From an uncultured Spirochaetales bacterium (GTDB taxonomy: Bacteria; Spirochaetota; Spirochaetia; Sphaerochaetales; Sphaerochaetaceae), in the NCBI GenBank assembly GCA_949285905.1, contig CASDZV010000019.1, positions 1-64,000 of the forward strand: a stretch of DNA of 64,000 nt, read 5' to 3'. Positions 25,999 to 35,335 of this stretch are shown piece by piece. Below the pieces are notes generated by a model. That model had not been told where the DNA came from, ran no database searches, and worked only from the letters and a program-made list of their open reading frames with translations. Made by a program: the position numbers and the translations under genes. The number at the start of each line of letters is the position of its first letter. Position 1 is the first letter of the stretch.

Positions 25999-27030
25999 AT
26001 GAAACAGAAAATGGCTCATGACGATGACTGGGCATATGTATATGTAATAAAGAATCCTTCTTATAATGATGTATGTCTCTGTGCCTGGGATAGTGTTCTC
26101 TATGCAGGTACACCTGTTGTTTATGAGACACGTTTCGGCCTCGATCTGGGCGTAGTTGTAGGACCTGCTCCAGTGCCTGGAAAAACCTATGAGCCAGGAT
26201 TCAGCGGCGTTCGTGGCGCATGCCTGCATTTTTCAGATGAGAGTGAAGCGGATGATTCAAAGAACTCCACGGATGATGGTTCTCATCAGTGCGATTCGTG
26301 TTTCCACTGTCAGATTGCAAAGGAACCAGAGAAGATGAAGGTTGATGGTGCTGTCACATGGCTCGACCATCTTGCAACACCTGCTGAAATGGCCCGATAT
26401 GCTGAGAATGAAAGCAAGGAAGAAGAAGCTATAAAAATATGCCGTGAGAAGATAAAGAAGCATGGTCTGGGCATGAAGCTTGTGACGACACATTTCCTTC
26501 TGGGAGAGCCTAAGGTGATTTTCTTCTTCACCGCTGATGAGCGTGTTGATTTCCGGGACCTCGTAAAAGATCTTGTTTCTGTTTTCAGGATGCGCATTGA
26601 GCTCAGGCAGATTGGAGTGAGGGATGAGTCTCGGCTCATCGGAGGGCTTTCCGTATGTGGCCGTGACTATTGCTGTCATCTGATGACGAAGGAAATGGAT
26701 CCCGTGACAATCAAAATGGCAAAAGAGCAGAATCTCTCGCTCAACTCAATGAAGATCTCCGGTCCATGCGGACGCCTTCTCTGCTGTCTTGCATATGAGT
26801 ACGACTACTATATGGAAGAAAAAGCCGGATGCCCGCCAGAAGGAACGAGAATCAAGATTGACAGAGAACTCTGGAGAGTCAGTGAAATCAATATCCTCTC
26901 GCGTAAGATTACAGTAGCAGGCAGTGAAGGAAGAACGCTCCAGATTCCTTTTGAGGAGATTGCATACAACAGCGAGACAGGGTACTGGGATGTCAGCGAG
27001 GAGTATCAGGAGGAGATTTTCTCATCCTGA
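25999..27030 (+). CDS. PSP1-domain protein (RicT/YaaT-like)
   Basis: 343 residues. The PSP1 C-terminal domain carries the cysteine-rich signature CGRDYCCH and GPCGRLLCCLAYEYDYYMEE (about 215-275); an additional cluster CDSCFHCQ lies near residue 95. The Bacillus homologue RicT binds an Fe-S cluster within the Y-complex that directs RNase Y cleavage, which makes sense here since rny is also present. The ATG at 25999 has no Shine-Dalgarno. A 307-base gap follows before rpsT. Confidence 0.88.
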   Translation: MKQKMAHDDDWAYVYVIKNPSYNDVCLCAWDSVLYAGTPVVYETRFGLDLGVVVGPAPVPGKTYEPGFSGVRGACLHFSDESEADDSKNSTDDGSHQCDSCFHCQIAKEPEKMKVDGAVTWLDHLATPAEMARYAENESKEEEAIKICREKIKKHGLGMKLVTTHFLLGEPKVIFFFTADERVDFRDLVKDLVSVFRMRIELRQIGVRDESRLIGGLSVCGRDYCCHLMTKEMDPVTIKMAKEQNLSLNSMKISGPCGRLLCCLAYEYDYYMEEKAGCPPEGTRIKIDRELWRVSEINILSRKITVAGSEGRTLQIPFEEIAYNSETGYWDVSEEYQEEIFSS

Positions 27031-27337
27031 TATACACGTTGTCGTCATGAAATTCTGCAAGCCAAGTGCAATCATCGGCAGAAGCTGTTTGCCTATTTGG
27101 GTGACATCAGTATTCATTGACCAGTTTCTTTGCTTTTATATGTTCCGGACTTGTTGTTTTCATGCAAATCCAATGAAAAAGGCGCTCGTAACAGATTGTT
27201 TACTTAGCTTCCGGGATAAAGTATTGCAAGATAACGTGTTGACGCGCTCATTTCTTTGTGATAATTTCAGTAAGCGCTGTCTTGGTATGACAGCTATTTA
27301 ATTGAATATAAACGATTGAATTTGTTTGGAGGAATAA
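27031..27337 (+). other. Intergenic region with the rpsT promoter
   Basis: No gene is supported here. TTGACG at 27239-27244 pairs with TAATTT (27262-27267, spacer 17) or GATAAT (27260-27265, spacer 15, preceded by TG), giving the promoter of rpsT-HU. A 7-bp inverted repeat TTTTCAT/ATGAAAA lies at 27157-27179. The leader before rpsT is about 60 bases and could host S20 feedback control, which is speculation. Confidence 0.55.
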
Positions 27338-27598
27338 ATGGCTAATAAGTCCGCTGAGAAGAGAGAACGCCAGGAAGCAAAGCGCCGTCTCCGCAACCGC
27401 ATGGCAAAGAGCACAATGCGCACAGCTATCAAGAAGTTCGATGCAGCAGTAGCTGCTGGTGATAAGGCAGCTGCAGAGAAGGCTATGGCAGAGAGCAACA
27501 AGCTTCTTGATACAGTAGCTGGAAAGGGTATTATCCACAGAAATACTGCAGCAAGAAAGAAGAGCAGACTCGCACACGCATATCATAAGATGGCTTAA
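27338..27598 (+). CDS. rpsT: 30S ribosomal protein S20
   Basis: 86 residues, rich in Lys, Arg and Ala, with the S20 helices (KSAEKRERQEAKRRLRNRM near the N-terminus and KGIIHRNTAARKKSRLAHAY at the end). S20 binds the 5' and 3' minor domains of 16S rRNA early in assembly. A strong TTGGAGGA site precedes the ATG. The HU gene follows after 18 bases. Confidence 0.97.
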   Translation: MANKSAEKRERQEAKRRLRNRMAKSTMRTAIKKFDAAVAAGDKAAAEKAMAESNKLLDTVAGKGIIHRNTAARKKSRLAHAYHKMA

Positions 27599-27616
27599 TG
27601 CTTGAGGTAATGCGCT

Positions 27617-27931
27617 ATGGAACAGAAACTCACAAAGGCTGCGATCATAGAAAACCTTCACGCAAAGCTTGGTATTAACAGAACTGATATTCATTCCGTT
27701 ATCGACGAGCTCTTTGAGGAAATCAAGGATGGCTTGAAAGATAACCGTGTGATAGAGCTTCGTGGATTCGGCACATTCGAGGTCCGCATCAGAAAAGGTC
27801 GCGAGAAAGCCCGCAATCCGAAAACTGGCGATGTTGTTGCTGTTGACAGACATGGTGTAGCTATCTTCCGCCCTGGTAAGGAGCTTAAGGATTTTGTCTG
27901 GGACATTACAACAGGACCAGAAGAGGAATAA
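27617..27931 (+). CDS. HU/IHF-family DNA-binding protein
   Basis: 104 residues. It has the helical dimerisation region (LTKAAIIENLHAKLGI) and the beta-arm sequence ELRGFGTFEVRIRKGREKARNPKTGD, followed by a short acidic C-terminal extension (TTGPEEE). The arm carries Arg and the NPKTG tip that bends DNA. It is a nucleoid protein; whether it acts like HU or IHF cannot be told. It sits between rpsT and lnt in one apparent operon. Confidence 0.94.
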   Translation: MEQKLTKAAIIENLHAKLGINRTDIHSVIDELFEEIKDGLKDNRVIELRGFGTFEVRIRKGREKARNPKTGDVVAVDRHGVAIFRPGKELKDFVWDITTGPEEE

Positions 27932-27935
27932 TAGT

Positions 27936-29612
27936 TTGAAATCAGTAGTGAAAACTTCTGGAAGAAGCCTCAGGACATTGGGTTCTGAGGTTCTTGTTTT
28001 AATTATATCAGCGTTCGTTTACGCAATGGCCTTCCCCGGCTTCATGATTCCTGAGGGATGGGGATTCATCGCATTCTTTGCTCTCATTCCAGTATTTGGT
28101 GTTATAAGGCATACATCCTGGAAGCATGTCTGGTGGATGGGACTTCTGTTCGGATTTGTCTTCTATTTATTCTTCGCATATTGGCTGAAGAGCTTCCATG
28201 CTCTGGCTATTGTCCTTATACCTACTATAAAGAGTCTGGAGATGATGCTCTGCTTTATTGCCTTAAAAGCTGCAGACAGCTTCTTCAAACGGTTTGGATA
28301 TTTTGTTCAGGCCATCGTATGGGTTGCATATGCTTATCTTTCCGAGAGCTGGTTCGCTGGTTTCTCATATGGGAATATCGCTTATGCATTCTATAAGTAT
28401 GCTCCTTTCGTGCAGATTGCTGATATCACAGGAATATGGGGCATTGTCTTTCTTGCAATTCTTCCTCAGGCCTTCCTGGGCCGGTATCTTTCGGATTGGA
28501 TAAGAGGCAATGCTATTGCATTCTCAGCTTACATTCTCAGAAACTTCGTCTTTGTGATTCTTTACGCTGTTCTTATGGTAGCTACTCTTATCTATGGTGG
28601 CGTGAAAGTGTCTGAATGGAGAAATAAGGAGAGCGACAGAGTGTGGGATGTCGTGACAGTCCAGCACAACCATGATTCGTGGAAGGGTGGTTACATGACA
28701 TATCTCCACAACTTCAACAATCTCCGCCGTTATACTCTCGAAGCGCTTTCCCAGACTGATCCAGATATCGTCATCTGGAGCGAAACCGCGTTTGTCCCCT
28801 CTGTTGCATGGCATACAGCTTATTCTACAGAAGGCTCTGGGTATGAGATCACTGCAGAGCTTGTCAACCAGTTTGTATCATTTGGAGAGAATCTTGGTGT
28901 TCCGCTTCTCACAGGAAATCCTGAAGGTGTGATTCTCGATCCGTCACTTCCTCCTATCCTTGAAGATGGCAGCACGAACCGCATGGATTACAACACAGTC
29001 ATCCTCTTCGATGATGGTGAGATAAAAGAGACGTACCGTAAACAGCATCTTGTGCCGTTCACTGAGCATTTCCCTTATGAAGAGGAGCTTCCATGGCTTT
29101 ATAATCTCCTTCTCGCCAATGACTACAACTGGTGGCTGCAAGGAGATGAGTCCGTCGTATTCAACTCAGATGGTGTGAAATTCTCGACACCTATCTGCTT
29201 TGAGGATAATTTCGGTTATCTTTCGGCCGAGTTTGTTGCAGCCGGTGCTGATGTCATTGTAAATATGTCCAATGACAACTGGTCGAAGAAGACAACTGCT
29301 GAGCTGCAGCATGCTGCAATGGGAGCATTCCGTTCAATCGAGACCAGAAAATCGACAATCAGGGGAACGAACAGCGGTATTACCTGCCTTATTACTCCAG
29401 AAGGGACGATGCATGACAAGATGGAGCCTTTCACTATGGGCTGGAATCTTTATCATGTGCCTGTTTACTCACATGAGAGCAATGGCAATACATTCTATGT
29501 CGATCATATCAATCTGTTTGCTTATCTTGCTGTGTATTCATCCTGTGTTCTTCTCTCAGCTGGTGCTGTCATGAAGATTGTGATTGCAGTTTCCAGGAAA
29601 AAGAACAGATGA
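27936..29612 (+). CDS. lnt: Apolipoprotein N-acyltransferase
   Basis: 558 residues from the TTG at 27936, which follows the AGAGGA site at the end of the HU gene; the frame is open further upstream but only inside HU. Six to eight N-terminal membrane segments precede a nitrilase-fold periplasmic domain with the catalytic triad Glu (IVIWSETAF), Lys (YRKQHLVPF) and Cys (TPICFEDNF). Lnt adds the third acyl chain to lipoproteins at the inner membrane, so the cell has an outer membrane and makes mature lipoproteins, consistent with the lipoprotein gene at 60939. The stop overlaps cinA. Confidence 0.92.
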   Translation: MKSVVKTSGRSLRTLGSEVLVLIISAFVYAMAFPGFMIPEGWGFIAFFALIPVFGVIRHTSWKHVWWMGLLFGFVFYLFFAYWLKSFHALAIVLIPTIKSLEMMLCFIALKAADSFFKRFGYFVQAIVWVAYAYLSESWFAGFSYGNIAYAFYKYAPFVQIADITGIWGIVFLAILPQAFLGRYLSDWIRGNAIAFSAYILRNFVFVILYAVLMVATLIYGGVKVSEWRNKESDRVWDVVTVQHNHDSWKGGYMTYLHNFNNLRRYTLEALSQTDPDIVIWSETAFVPSVAWHTAYSTEGSGYEITAELVNQFVSFGENLGVPLLTGNPEGVILDPSLPPILEDGSTNRMDYNTVILFDDGEIKETYRKQHLVPFTEHFPYEEELPWLYNLLLANDYNWWLQGDESVVFNSDGVKFSTPICFEDNFGYLSAEFVAAGADVIVNMSNDNWSKKTTAELQHAAMGAFRSIETRKSTIRGTNSGITCLITPEGTMHDKMEPFTMGWNLYHVPVYSHESNGNTFYVDHINLFAYLAVYSSCVLLSAGAVMKIVIAVSRKKNR

Positions 29613-30847
29613 AAGCGAGCATTATTGTAATCGGGACAGAGCTTACGAGGGGTATCATCCAGGATAAGCATGGTGCCCTGATAAGCCGTGAACTTACCCG
29701 TCTTGGTGTGCATGTATCTGAAATCGTGGCTGTTCCTGATGACGGCTCAGTCTCATCCGTTCTGTCCGCTCTTATCCGTTCATCTGATCTGGTTATCATA
29801 ACAGGCGGGCTCGGTCCTACAAGCGATGACATGACACGGTCGGTTATTGCAGAAGCAGCAGGCAAATCTCTTGTTCGCGATGAATCTTCCTGGGCAGAGC
29901 TTCTGAAGAATCTCGGAGAGAAAGCATATGGCGCCAATGCCAAGCAGGCCATGATTCCTGAAGGTTTCAAAGTGATACCAAACCCGAACGGCACAGCTCC
30001 TGGGTTCTATGGGTATGGTGGAAAGACTCTCCTCATCTCGCTCCCAGGTCCTCCCCGAGAGATGGATCCGATGTTTTATTCTTCGGTGCTGCCTATTGTG
30101 CGTGAAGCACTGGATCTTCCCGATGCAGAGCGGGATGAGTATACATCGTTCATAACAGCAGAAGCGAAGCTGGAAGAATTGTATGAGAGCGTGGACCCGT
30201 CCCTGGACTGGGGAACGCGTTTCCAGGACTATAAAATCTCCCTATATGTTGCAGGAAAGACGAAGGCAGCGCGTGATGATGCTGTTTCCAGACTCTCTGA
30301 GATGCTTGGCAGGCACAGGATAGAGGAAGGTGGGCAGGATGCGCTTGATATGCTTGTTTCCGTTCTCCTTGAAAGGCATGCGACAGTCTCTGTTGCTGAA
30401 AGCTGCACTGGTGGACTCCTGTCGGAACTCCTGACGTCCCGTGCCGGTTCTTCTGCATATATGCTCGGCTCTGTGACATCCTATGCGGCCTCAGTCAAAG
30501 AACATCTTCTTGGAGTCAGGAAGTCAACTATTGACATGTTCGGAACTGTCTCGCATGAGTGTGCCATTGAGATGGCAGAAGGGGTGAGAAAGCTCACAGC
30601 TTCAGATTACTCTATCTCAGTAACAGGTGTTGCAGGACCGGATATAGATGAAGGAAAGAGTGTCGGGACAGTGTATCTTGCATTTGCTGGTGGCGACAGG
30701 AAAAGCGAGAGTGTTCTTCTTCCTTTCTCTTCATGGGGCAGAGCTTCTGTCAGAAGGAAGGCTGCAGTGACTGCATTTATACTTCTTACAGCATTCATCA
30801 AGGGCGAGGATGTTCCAGAGATTGTGAAAAGCTGGAATTATATTTGA
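29609..30847 (+). CDS. cinA: CinA-family protein (nicotinamide-nucleotide amidase)
   Basis: 412 residues in two parts. The N-terminal MoCF/COG1058 domain has TELTRGIIQDKH and ITGGLGPTSDDMT and is linked to ADP-ribose pyrophosphatase activity in homologues. The C-terminal PncC domain has VSVAESCTGGLLSELLTSRAG and SVTGVAGPD and deamidates nicotinamide mononucleotide. Together they salvage pyridine nucleotide damage products. It starts ATGA over the lnt stop. Confidence 0.92.
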   Translation: MKASIIVIGTELTRGIIQDKHGALISRELTRLGVHVSEIVAVPDDGSVSSVLSALIRSSDLVIITGGLGPTSDDMTRSVIAEAAGKSLVRDESSWAELLKNLGEKAYGANAKQAMIPEGFKVIPNPNGTAPGFYGYGGKTLLISLPGPPREMDPMFYSSVLPIVREALDLPDAERDEYTSFITAEAKLEELYESVDPSLDWGTRFQDYKISLYVAGKTKAARDDAVSRLSEMLGRHRIEEGGQDALDMLVSVLLERHATVSVAESCTGGLLSELLTSRAGSSAYMLGSVTSYAASVKEHLLGVRKSTIDMFGTVSHECAIEMAEGVRKLTASDYSISVTGVAGPDIDEGKSVGTVYLAFAGGDRKSESVLLPFSSWGRASVRRKAAVTAFILLTAFIKGEDVPEIVKSWNYI

Positions 30848-30866
30848 CAGCACTGCCATTTGTCTG

Positions 30867-30896
30867 TTGACTATGCCCCTCTGATGGCAATATTAT
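30867..30896 (+). promoter_or_regulatory. Promoter of rho
   Basis: TTGACT (30867-30872), an 18-base spacer and TATTAT (30891-30896). It leaves a leader of about 60 bases before the rho start. Confidence 0.65.
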
Positions 30897-30964
30897 CTGA
30901 GGCGTATTAAGGCCAAGCAAGCCTTTAGCCTTTCAGAATACCAATCATCTCTTTTGGAGTAATA

Positions 30965-32743
30965 ATGTCAGATTTATTTGATGAAGCCGGTGTGGCAGAA
31001 GCAGTTGCCACCACGGAAGAAGGGACACCTGCAAAGAGAAAGCCAGGACGCCCGAGAAAAACAAAAACAAGTGAAAATACACAGAAAAAACCACGTGTGA
31101 CGATAAAGAGGAAGACAAAAGTCACTGTGAAGGCTGTGGAGGAAGAGACGCCGGTTCTCTCCCCTGAGCCGGAAGTGACAGAGCCTGCTGCAGAGGAGGC
31201 ACCTGTCTTTGCAGAAGTGCAGAGCGAAGCAGAGGAACATGTGCAGGCTGCGCCTGTGGATGAAAGCTCCGCACCCGAAGCCTCAGAAGAAGAGAAGGTA
31301 GAGGAGGATTCTCCTGATAAACCCCAGTATGAGAGGCGCTATGATGACCGCTTCCATGCAAACCGCCGTGACAAGCGCATGAAGACCAATGGCAAAAGAA
31401 GAGTAGAGGAATATCCTCCTGAGATTAACATGGATGAGCATCCGGACGCTCCCCAGCTCTTTATCTCAGTTCTCACAGCCTTGCATATTGACGAGCTGAG
31501 GAATAAAGCAAAAGTCCAGGGGATTCCTGAGGACGTGATTCTTGATTGCAGAAAATCCGAGCTCATTGCGCGTATGCTCCGTCTTCATTCTGCCAATGGT
31601 GGTGTTCTTCTTGTAGAAGGAACGCTTGAAGTGCTACAGGAAGGCAGTTTCGGATACCTCAGATACCCTATCAACAACTATCTTGCAGGAACAGAGGATG
31701 TTTATGTATCCGCATCGCTTATAAAAGCAATCGGCATGAAAACTGGCGACTTCGTCTATGCTCAGATAAGAGCACCTCGTGAAAATGAGAAGAGTGCTGC
31801 AGTTGTGCGTGTGCTGGAAGTGAACGGCGAAGAGCCGAAGATGGCGAAGATCCGCGCACCGTTTGACACCCTTACTCCTCTTTTCCCTGATGAAAGGCTG
31901 CACCTTGAAGTGATAGAGGATGCGACAAAGCCTTCAGATCTTTCTACGAGAGTTGTCGATCTCTACTGTCCGATCGGAAAAGGCCAGCGTTCTTTGATTG
32001 TTGCTCCTCCGCGTACAGGTAAGACAGTACTTATGCAGAAGATTGCTAATGCCATCACGACAAACCATCCGGAAGTTACACTGATTGTCCTTCTTGTAGA
32101 TGAGAGACCTGAAGAGGTCACGGACATGCGCCGTAATGTCAAAGCTGAGGTCATTGCCTCTACATTCGATGAACAGGCACAGCATCATGTGCAGGTTGCG
32201 GAAATGGTCATAGAGAAGGCGAAGCGTCTTGTGGAATATAAGAGAGATGTTGTCATCCTGCTCGATTCCATCACACGCCTTGCAAGAGCCTACAACCAGA
32301 CAGTCCCTGCGTCAGGGAAAATTCTCTCAGGCGGTGTTGATTCCAATGCGCTTCACAAACCAAAGAGATTCTTCGGTGCGGCTAGGAATATTGAGCAGGG
32401 TGGTTCTCTCACGATTATCTCGACAGCGCTCATAGAGACTGGTTCCAGGATGGATGAAGTCATCTTTGAGGAGTTCAAGGGCACTGGAAACAATGAGATC
32501 GTGCTTGACCGCAAGATGGCTGATAACCGCAAGTTCCCTGCCATCAATATAAAGAAGTCTGGAACAAGAAGGGATGATCTTCTGCTTCCTGCTGATGTCC
32601 TCTCTCGTGTCATTCTTCTGCGCTCTGCGTTCGGCAATCTGGATGATATCGACATGTCAGTGGCTCTGATTGACAAGATGAAGAAGACAAACAATAATAA
32701 GGAGTTCCTTGACTCGATGAATGCGCCATCGACGTTGAGGTGA
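30965..32743 (+). CDS. rho: Transcription termination factor Rho with long N-terminal extension
   Basis: 592 residues against about 420 for E. coli Rho. The first 160 residues are an added low-complexity region, first basic with an AT-hook-like KPGRPRK, then Glu/Pro/Ala-rich, then Arg/Lys-rich. The cold-shock-like RNA-binding domain follows ([20 protein letters not shown]), then the RecA-like motor with P-loop [22 protein letters not shown] and the R-loop region. Such insertions occur in Rho of several phyla and can add nucleic-acid binding. A TTTGGAG site precedes the ATG. Confidence 0.95.
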   Translation: MSDLFDEAGVAEAVATTEEGTPAKRKPGRPRKTKTSENTQKKPRVTIKRKTKVTVKAVEEETPVLSPEPEVTEPAAEEAPVFAEVQSEAEEHVQAAPVDESSAPEASEEEKVEEDSPDKPQYERRYDDRFHANRRDKRMKTNGKRRVEEYPPEINMDEHPDAPQLFISVLTALHIDELRNKAKVQGIPEDVILDCRKSELIARMLRLHSANGGVLLVEGTLEVLQEGSFGYLRYPINNYLAGTEDVYVSASLIKAIGMKTGDFVYAQIRAPRENEKSAAVVRVLEVNGEEPKMAKIRAPFDTLTPLFPDERLHLEVIEDATKPSDLSTRVVDLYCPIGKGQRSLIVAPPRTGKTVLMQKIANAITTNHPEVTLIVLLVDERPEEVTDMRRNVKAEVIASTFDEQAQHHVQVAEMVIEKAKRLVEYKRDVVILLDSITRLARAYNQTVPASGKILSGGVDSNALHKPKRFFGAARNIEQGGSLTIISTALIETGSRMDEVIFEEFKGTGNNEIVLDRKMADNRKFPAINIKKSGTRRDDLLLPADVLSRVILLRSAFGNLDDIDMSVALIDKMKKTNNNKEFLDSMNAPSTLR

Positions 32744-32801
32744 TGATGATATCGCCTATCTGTGCAAGCAGATAGAAATGCAATAGAACCGGAGGAATGA
32801 A

Positions 32802-33008
32802 ATGAAGAAGAATATCCACCCTGAGTACACGCTTCAGGAAATCCATTGCTCTTGCGGCAATGTGATCAGAACAAAGTCCACTGCAAAGAATCTCCATGTT
32901 GAAATCTGTTCAGCATGCCACCCGTTCTTTACAGGAACTCAGAAGCTTGTTGACACAACAGGACGTGTTGAGCGCTTCAACAAGAGATACCACAGAGAAT
33001 CGAACTGA
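32802..33008 (+). CDS. rpmE: 50S ribosomal protein L31, zinc-binding form
   Basis: 68 residues. CSCG near residue 16 and CSAC near 37 supply the four zinc ligands of the C+ type of L31. The core matches the family ([27 protein letters not shown] and [10 protein letters not shown]). The zinc form implies zinc sufficiency; a C- paralogue, if any, lies elsewhere. A CGGAGGA site precedes the ATG. A terminator follows 24 bases after the stop. Confidence 0.96.
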   Translation: MKKNIHPEYTLQEIHCSCGNVIRTKSTAKNLHVEICSACHPFFTGTQKLVDTTGRVERFNKRYHRESN

Positions 33009-33031
33009 AATCGGTTTTAGCGGAAAAGTAC

Positions 33032-33059
33032 GGCCGGGACTATTCTCGGCCTTCTTTTT
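33032..33059 (+). terminator. Terminator after rpmE
   Basis: GGCCG (33032-33036) pairs with CGGCC (33047-33051), with further weak pairs in the loop, followed by TTCTTTTT. Its last two T residues are also the first bases of the next -35 element. Confidence 0.8.
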
Positions 33060-33086
33060 GACAAAAATTCACTCATTGTATATATT
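33058..33086 (+). promoter_or_regulatory. Near-consensus promoter of the galK-like gene
   Basis: TTGACA (33058-33063), exactly 17 bases, TATATT (33081-33086). The predicted start near 33093 leaves a leader of about six bases before the ATG at 33099, too short for a Shine-Dalgarno. The -35 is fused to the upstream terminator. Confidence 0.8.
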
Positions 33087-33098
33087 TTCCACAGGATT

Positions 33099-34274
33099 AT
33101 GAAGGGAATCATCGACATACATAAAGCTGAATATGGAGTCACTCCTGACGTTGTTGTGGAAGTCCCACAGGTTACAACGCTTCTTGGTGCTTTTTCTGAA
33201 TTCTGCTCCGGTTATGCGCTTATGAGCACGAATACGCAGGGCCTGAGAGTAGCACTTTCAAGACGTGAGGATACACAGGTTCATATTCTGAACTCGACGA
33301 AGAAGGAAAGAAAGAAATTCCAGCTGATTGGCATCAAAGCCCGCAAGGAAGATAAATGGTGCACTCCTGTGAAATCTGTCTGTCAGATACTTTCTGCTTC
33401 AGAGCTGCCTGTTTCAGGTTTCAACCTCACAATAAAAGGGCAGAGCGCTGTTGCTGATCCTCCTGCCATAACTGCAGCAATTTCCTCCGGTCTTCTTCTT
33501 GCTCTGAACAAGTTCTTTGGTTATGGTCTTGATTCCAACAGCCTTGTGCGTCTCGCATATAATGCAAACAGATACTCTGATACATATAAATCCCGACTGA
33601 GGGACCTTATCACAATCTTCTCATCCGAACCTGGCAAGATGCTGCGTTTCGACCTTGAGACTTATGCATATTCGTCCTTCCCTTATCCATTTACGGCAGA
33701 GAGTGGGACAGGATCCTGGTTTATTGACTGCTCGCTTCCTGCTGATGAGCTTTCAGAGGAAGTCGCAATATTCCGTACAGAGGCAGGAAAAGCATTTTCT
33801 GCTCTGAGGGAGAGCGCATTGAAGGGTACGAAGCCGAGGAATCTCCTCCGCAAGGAGATAATCCAGAACAATGCGCTGGGGGAAGACTGGAAGCGTACGA
33901 TTATTTTCGTAATCGAGGATTCTCTTGCGGCAGAGAAGGGTTATGAATGCCTTCTGGCAGGAGACGCTGTGCAGCTTGGAAAGGTCCTGATTGATGAGCA
34001 GCGCAATCTGTCACAGCTGGCAGGGCTCACATCTCCTGAAGTTGACTGGCTTGTCAAACGAGGAGCCGAGGATGCTAGTGTAAGAGGTGTTACTGAAATC
34101 TCAGTTGGTATCACGGGAACCCTTGTCGTGCTGATTGACAGAGGCAAAGAGACAGAATTCAAGGCAAAGCTTGAAGAGTATGAGCGTATATTCGGGTTCA
34201 AGCCTGTTATGAGGGAGTACATTCCGTCAGGGTCAATAAGGATTATTTCTGAAGATGAATATCCTTTTATCTAA
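33099..34274 (+). CDS. Galactokinase-like GHMP-fold protein lacking catalytic motifs
   Basis: 391 residues, collinear with galactokinase, yet all three GHMP motifs are lost. The sugar-binding GRVNLIGEHTDYN is PQVTTLLGAFSEF. The ATP loop PxGAGLSSSA is AVADPPAITAA. The C-terminal GGGFGG is GITGTLV. The catalytic Asp region (MDQ) reads RDL. The fold is probably kept but not classical kinase activity. It may be a pseudokinase with a binding or regulatory role. A strong promoter drives it, and the last 20 bases overlap surE, so it is unlikely to be a dead gene. Confidence 0.72.
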   Translation: MKGIIDIHKAEYGVTPDVVVEVPQVTTLLGAFSEFCSGYALMSTNTQGLRVALSRREDTQVHILNSTKKERKKFQLIGIKARKEDKWCTPVKSVCQILSASELPVSGFNLTIKGQSAVADPPAITAAISSGLLLALNKFFGYGLDSNSLVRLAYNANRYSDTYKSRLRDLITIFSSEPGKMLRFDLETYAYSSFPYPFTAESGTGSWFIDCSLPADELSEEVAIFRTEAGKAFSALRESALKGTKPRNLLRKEIIQNNALGEDWKRTIIFVIEDSLAAEKGYECLLAGDAVQLGKVLIDEQRNLSQLAGLTSPEVDWLVKRGAEDASVRGVTEISVGITGTLVVLIDRGKETEFKAKLEEYERIFGFKPVMREYIPSGSIRIISEDEYPFI

Positions 34275-34992
34275 TGATGATGGATACAGAGCCGAGGGGC
34301 TCAATGTGCTTGAGTGTGTGCTTGCTGAACGCGGGCATGATATCTATGTCTCTGCACCTGATACACAGCAGAGTGGAAAGTCCCATTCAATGACAATCCA
34401 TGGCCGTGTCACGGTGACAGAGTATGCGCCGCACCATTTCCATGTTTCCGGTACTCCTGCAGATTGCATCATCTACAGCCACCGCTGCTCGCTCTTTCCT
34501 GTGGAGTTTGACGCAGTTGTATCTGGTATAAACCATGGCTACAACCTCTCTACTGATATTATCTATTCAGGAACCTGTGCAGCAGCACGTCAGGCCGCTT
34601 TCCTTGGTATTAAAGCTATTGCTGTATCAGCAGAGGATGGGTGTGGTACATCGCTCTTTGAGAGGGCTGCACATTTTCTTGCAGATAATCTTGAAGCTTT
34701 CCTTTCCAATATAAAGGACAGAACATTCATGAATATCAATGTGCCGGAAGCTTTTGCTGGAGAGTATGAGCTTGCAGGTATTGGTGAGATTATCTACAAC
34801 GACAGTGTCGCTGTACGGGGTATTGACGGAGATAAGCGCATTCTTGAGATTGATTCTGCTGAACTTGAATACTATCCTTCACGCACAGGATACAGAGCTG
34901 ATCATGAAGTATGCCGTTCCGGGCGTGCCGCTGTATCTGTAGTTGAGACGCACCCTGTGATCTCTGCGTCTATGGAGCAGTTCAAGGCGTGA
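34255..34992 (+). CDS. surE: 5'/3'-nucleotidase SurE
   Basis: 245 residues. The metal-binding DD is D8-D9 in LLSNDDGYRAEGL; a Ser/Gln cluster APDTQQSGKSHSMT and the Asn ligand in VVSGINHGYNLSTDIIYSGT follow. It dephosphorylates nucleoside monophosphates and short polyphosphates. It overlaps the galK-like gene by 20 bases, and its stop is inside GTGA with the next gene. Confidence 0.95.
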   Translation: MNILLSNDDGYRAEGLNVLECVLAERGHDIYVSAPDTQQSGKSHSMTIHGRVTVTEYAPHHFHVSGTPADCIIYSHRCSLFPVEFDAVVSGINHGYNLSTDIIYSGTCAAARQAAFLGIKAIAVSAEDGCGTSLFERAAHFLADNLEAFLSNIKDRTFMNINVPEAFAGEYELAGIGEIIYNDSVAVRGIDGDKRILEIDSAELEYYPSRTGYRADHEVCRSGRAAVSVVETHPVISASMEQFKA

Positions 34993-35294
34993 AGTGGGAA
35001 GATATCTGCTCACGCTGCGGGCTCTGTTGCCATGAGAAAGTAATCTTCCCAGATGTTCTCCTGATCGATATAACCTCTCCCTGCGAATTCTACGATGCAG
35101 AGAGTCATAGCTGCCGGGTCTATGCTGATCGCTTCTCATATTGCCATCGCTGCCAGAAGGTCACGCCATTGATGGCGGCTTTCAGCCGTTCGCTGCCGGA
35201 GAGCTGTGCTTATGTCGTGTGGGCGAAACGCCATCATCTCAGGTTCAGGCGGCCTCAAGAGCTTGTTGTCTCTGATTCTCCTCGCCTTGACTGA
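34989..35294 (+). CDS. YkgJ-type cysteine-cluster protein
   Basis: 101 residues starting GTG over the surE stop. It has the zinc/iron-cluster pattern CSRCGLCC near the N-terminus, then SPCEFYD, CRVY, CHRC and CAY. Homologues are annotated as putative zinc- or iron-chelating proteins; no activity is established. The position before nifS-nifU is suggestive but no link is known. Confidence 0.75.
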   Translation: MKWEDICSRCGLCCHEKVIFPDVLLIDITSPCEFYDAESHSCRVYADRFSYCHRCQKVTPLMAAFSRSLPESCAYVVWAKRHHLRFRRPQELVVSDSPRLD

Positions 35295-35335
35295 CTCACC
35301 GCTCATCGCTACCTTAAGTCCGAATGGAGATTAAT

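Noticed and set aside
27157..27179. Inverted repeat TTTTCAT/ATGAAAA as a psp1 terminator
   Set aside because: The stem is A/T only with a nine-base loop and lies over 120 bases after the stop, so it is too weak to call.
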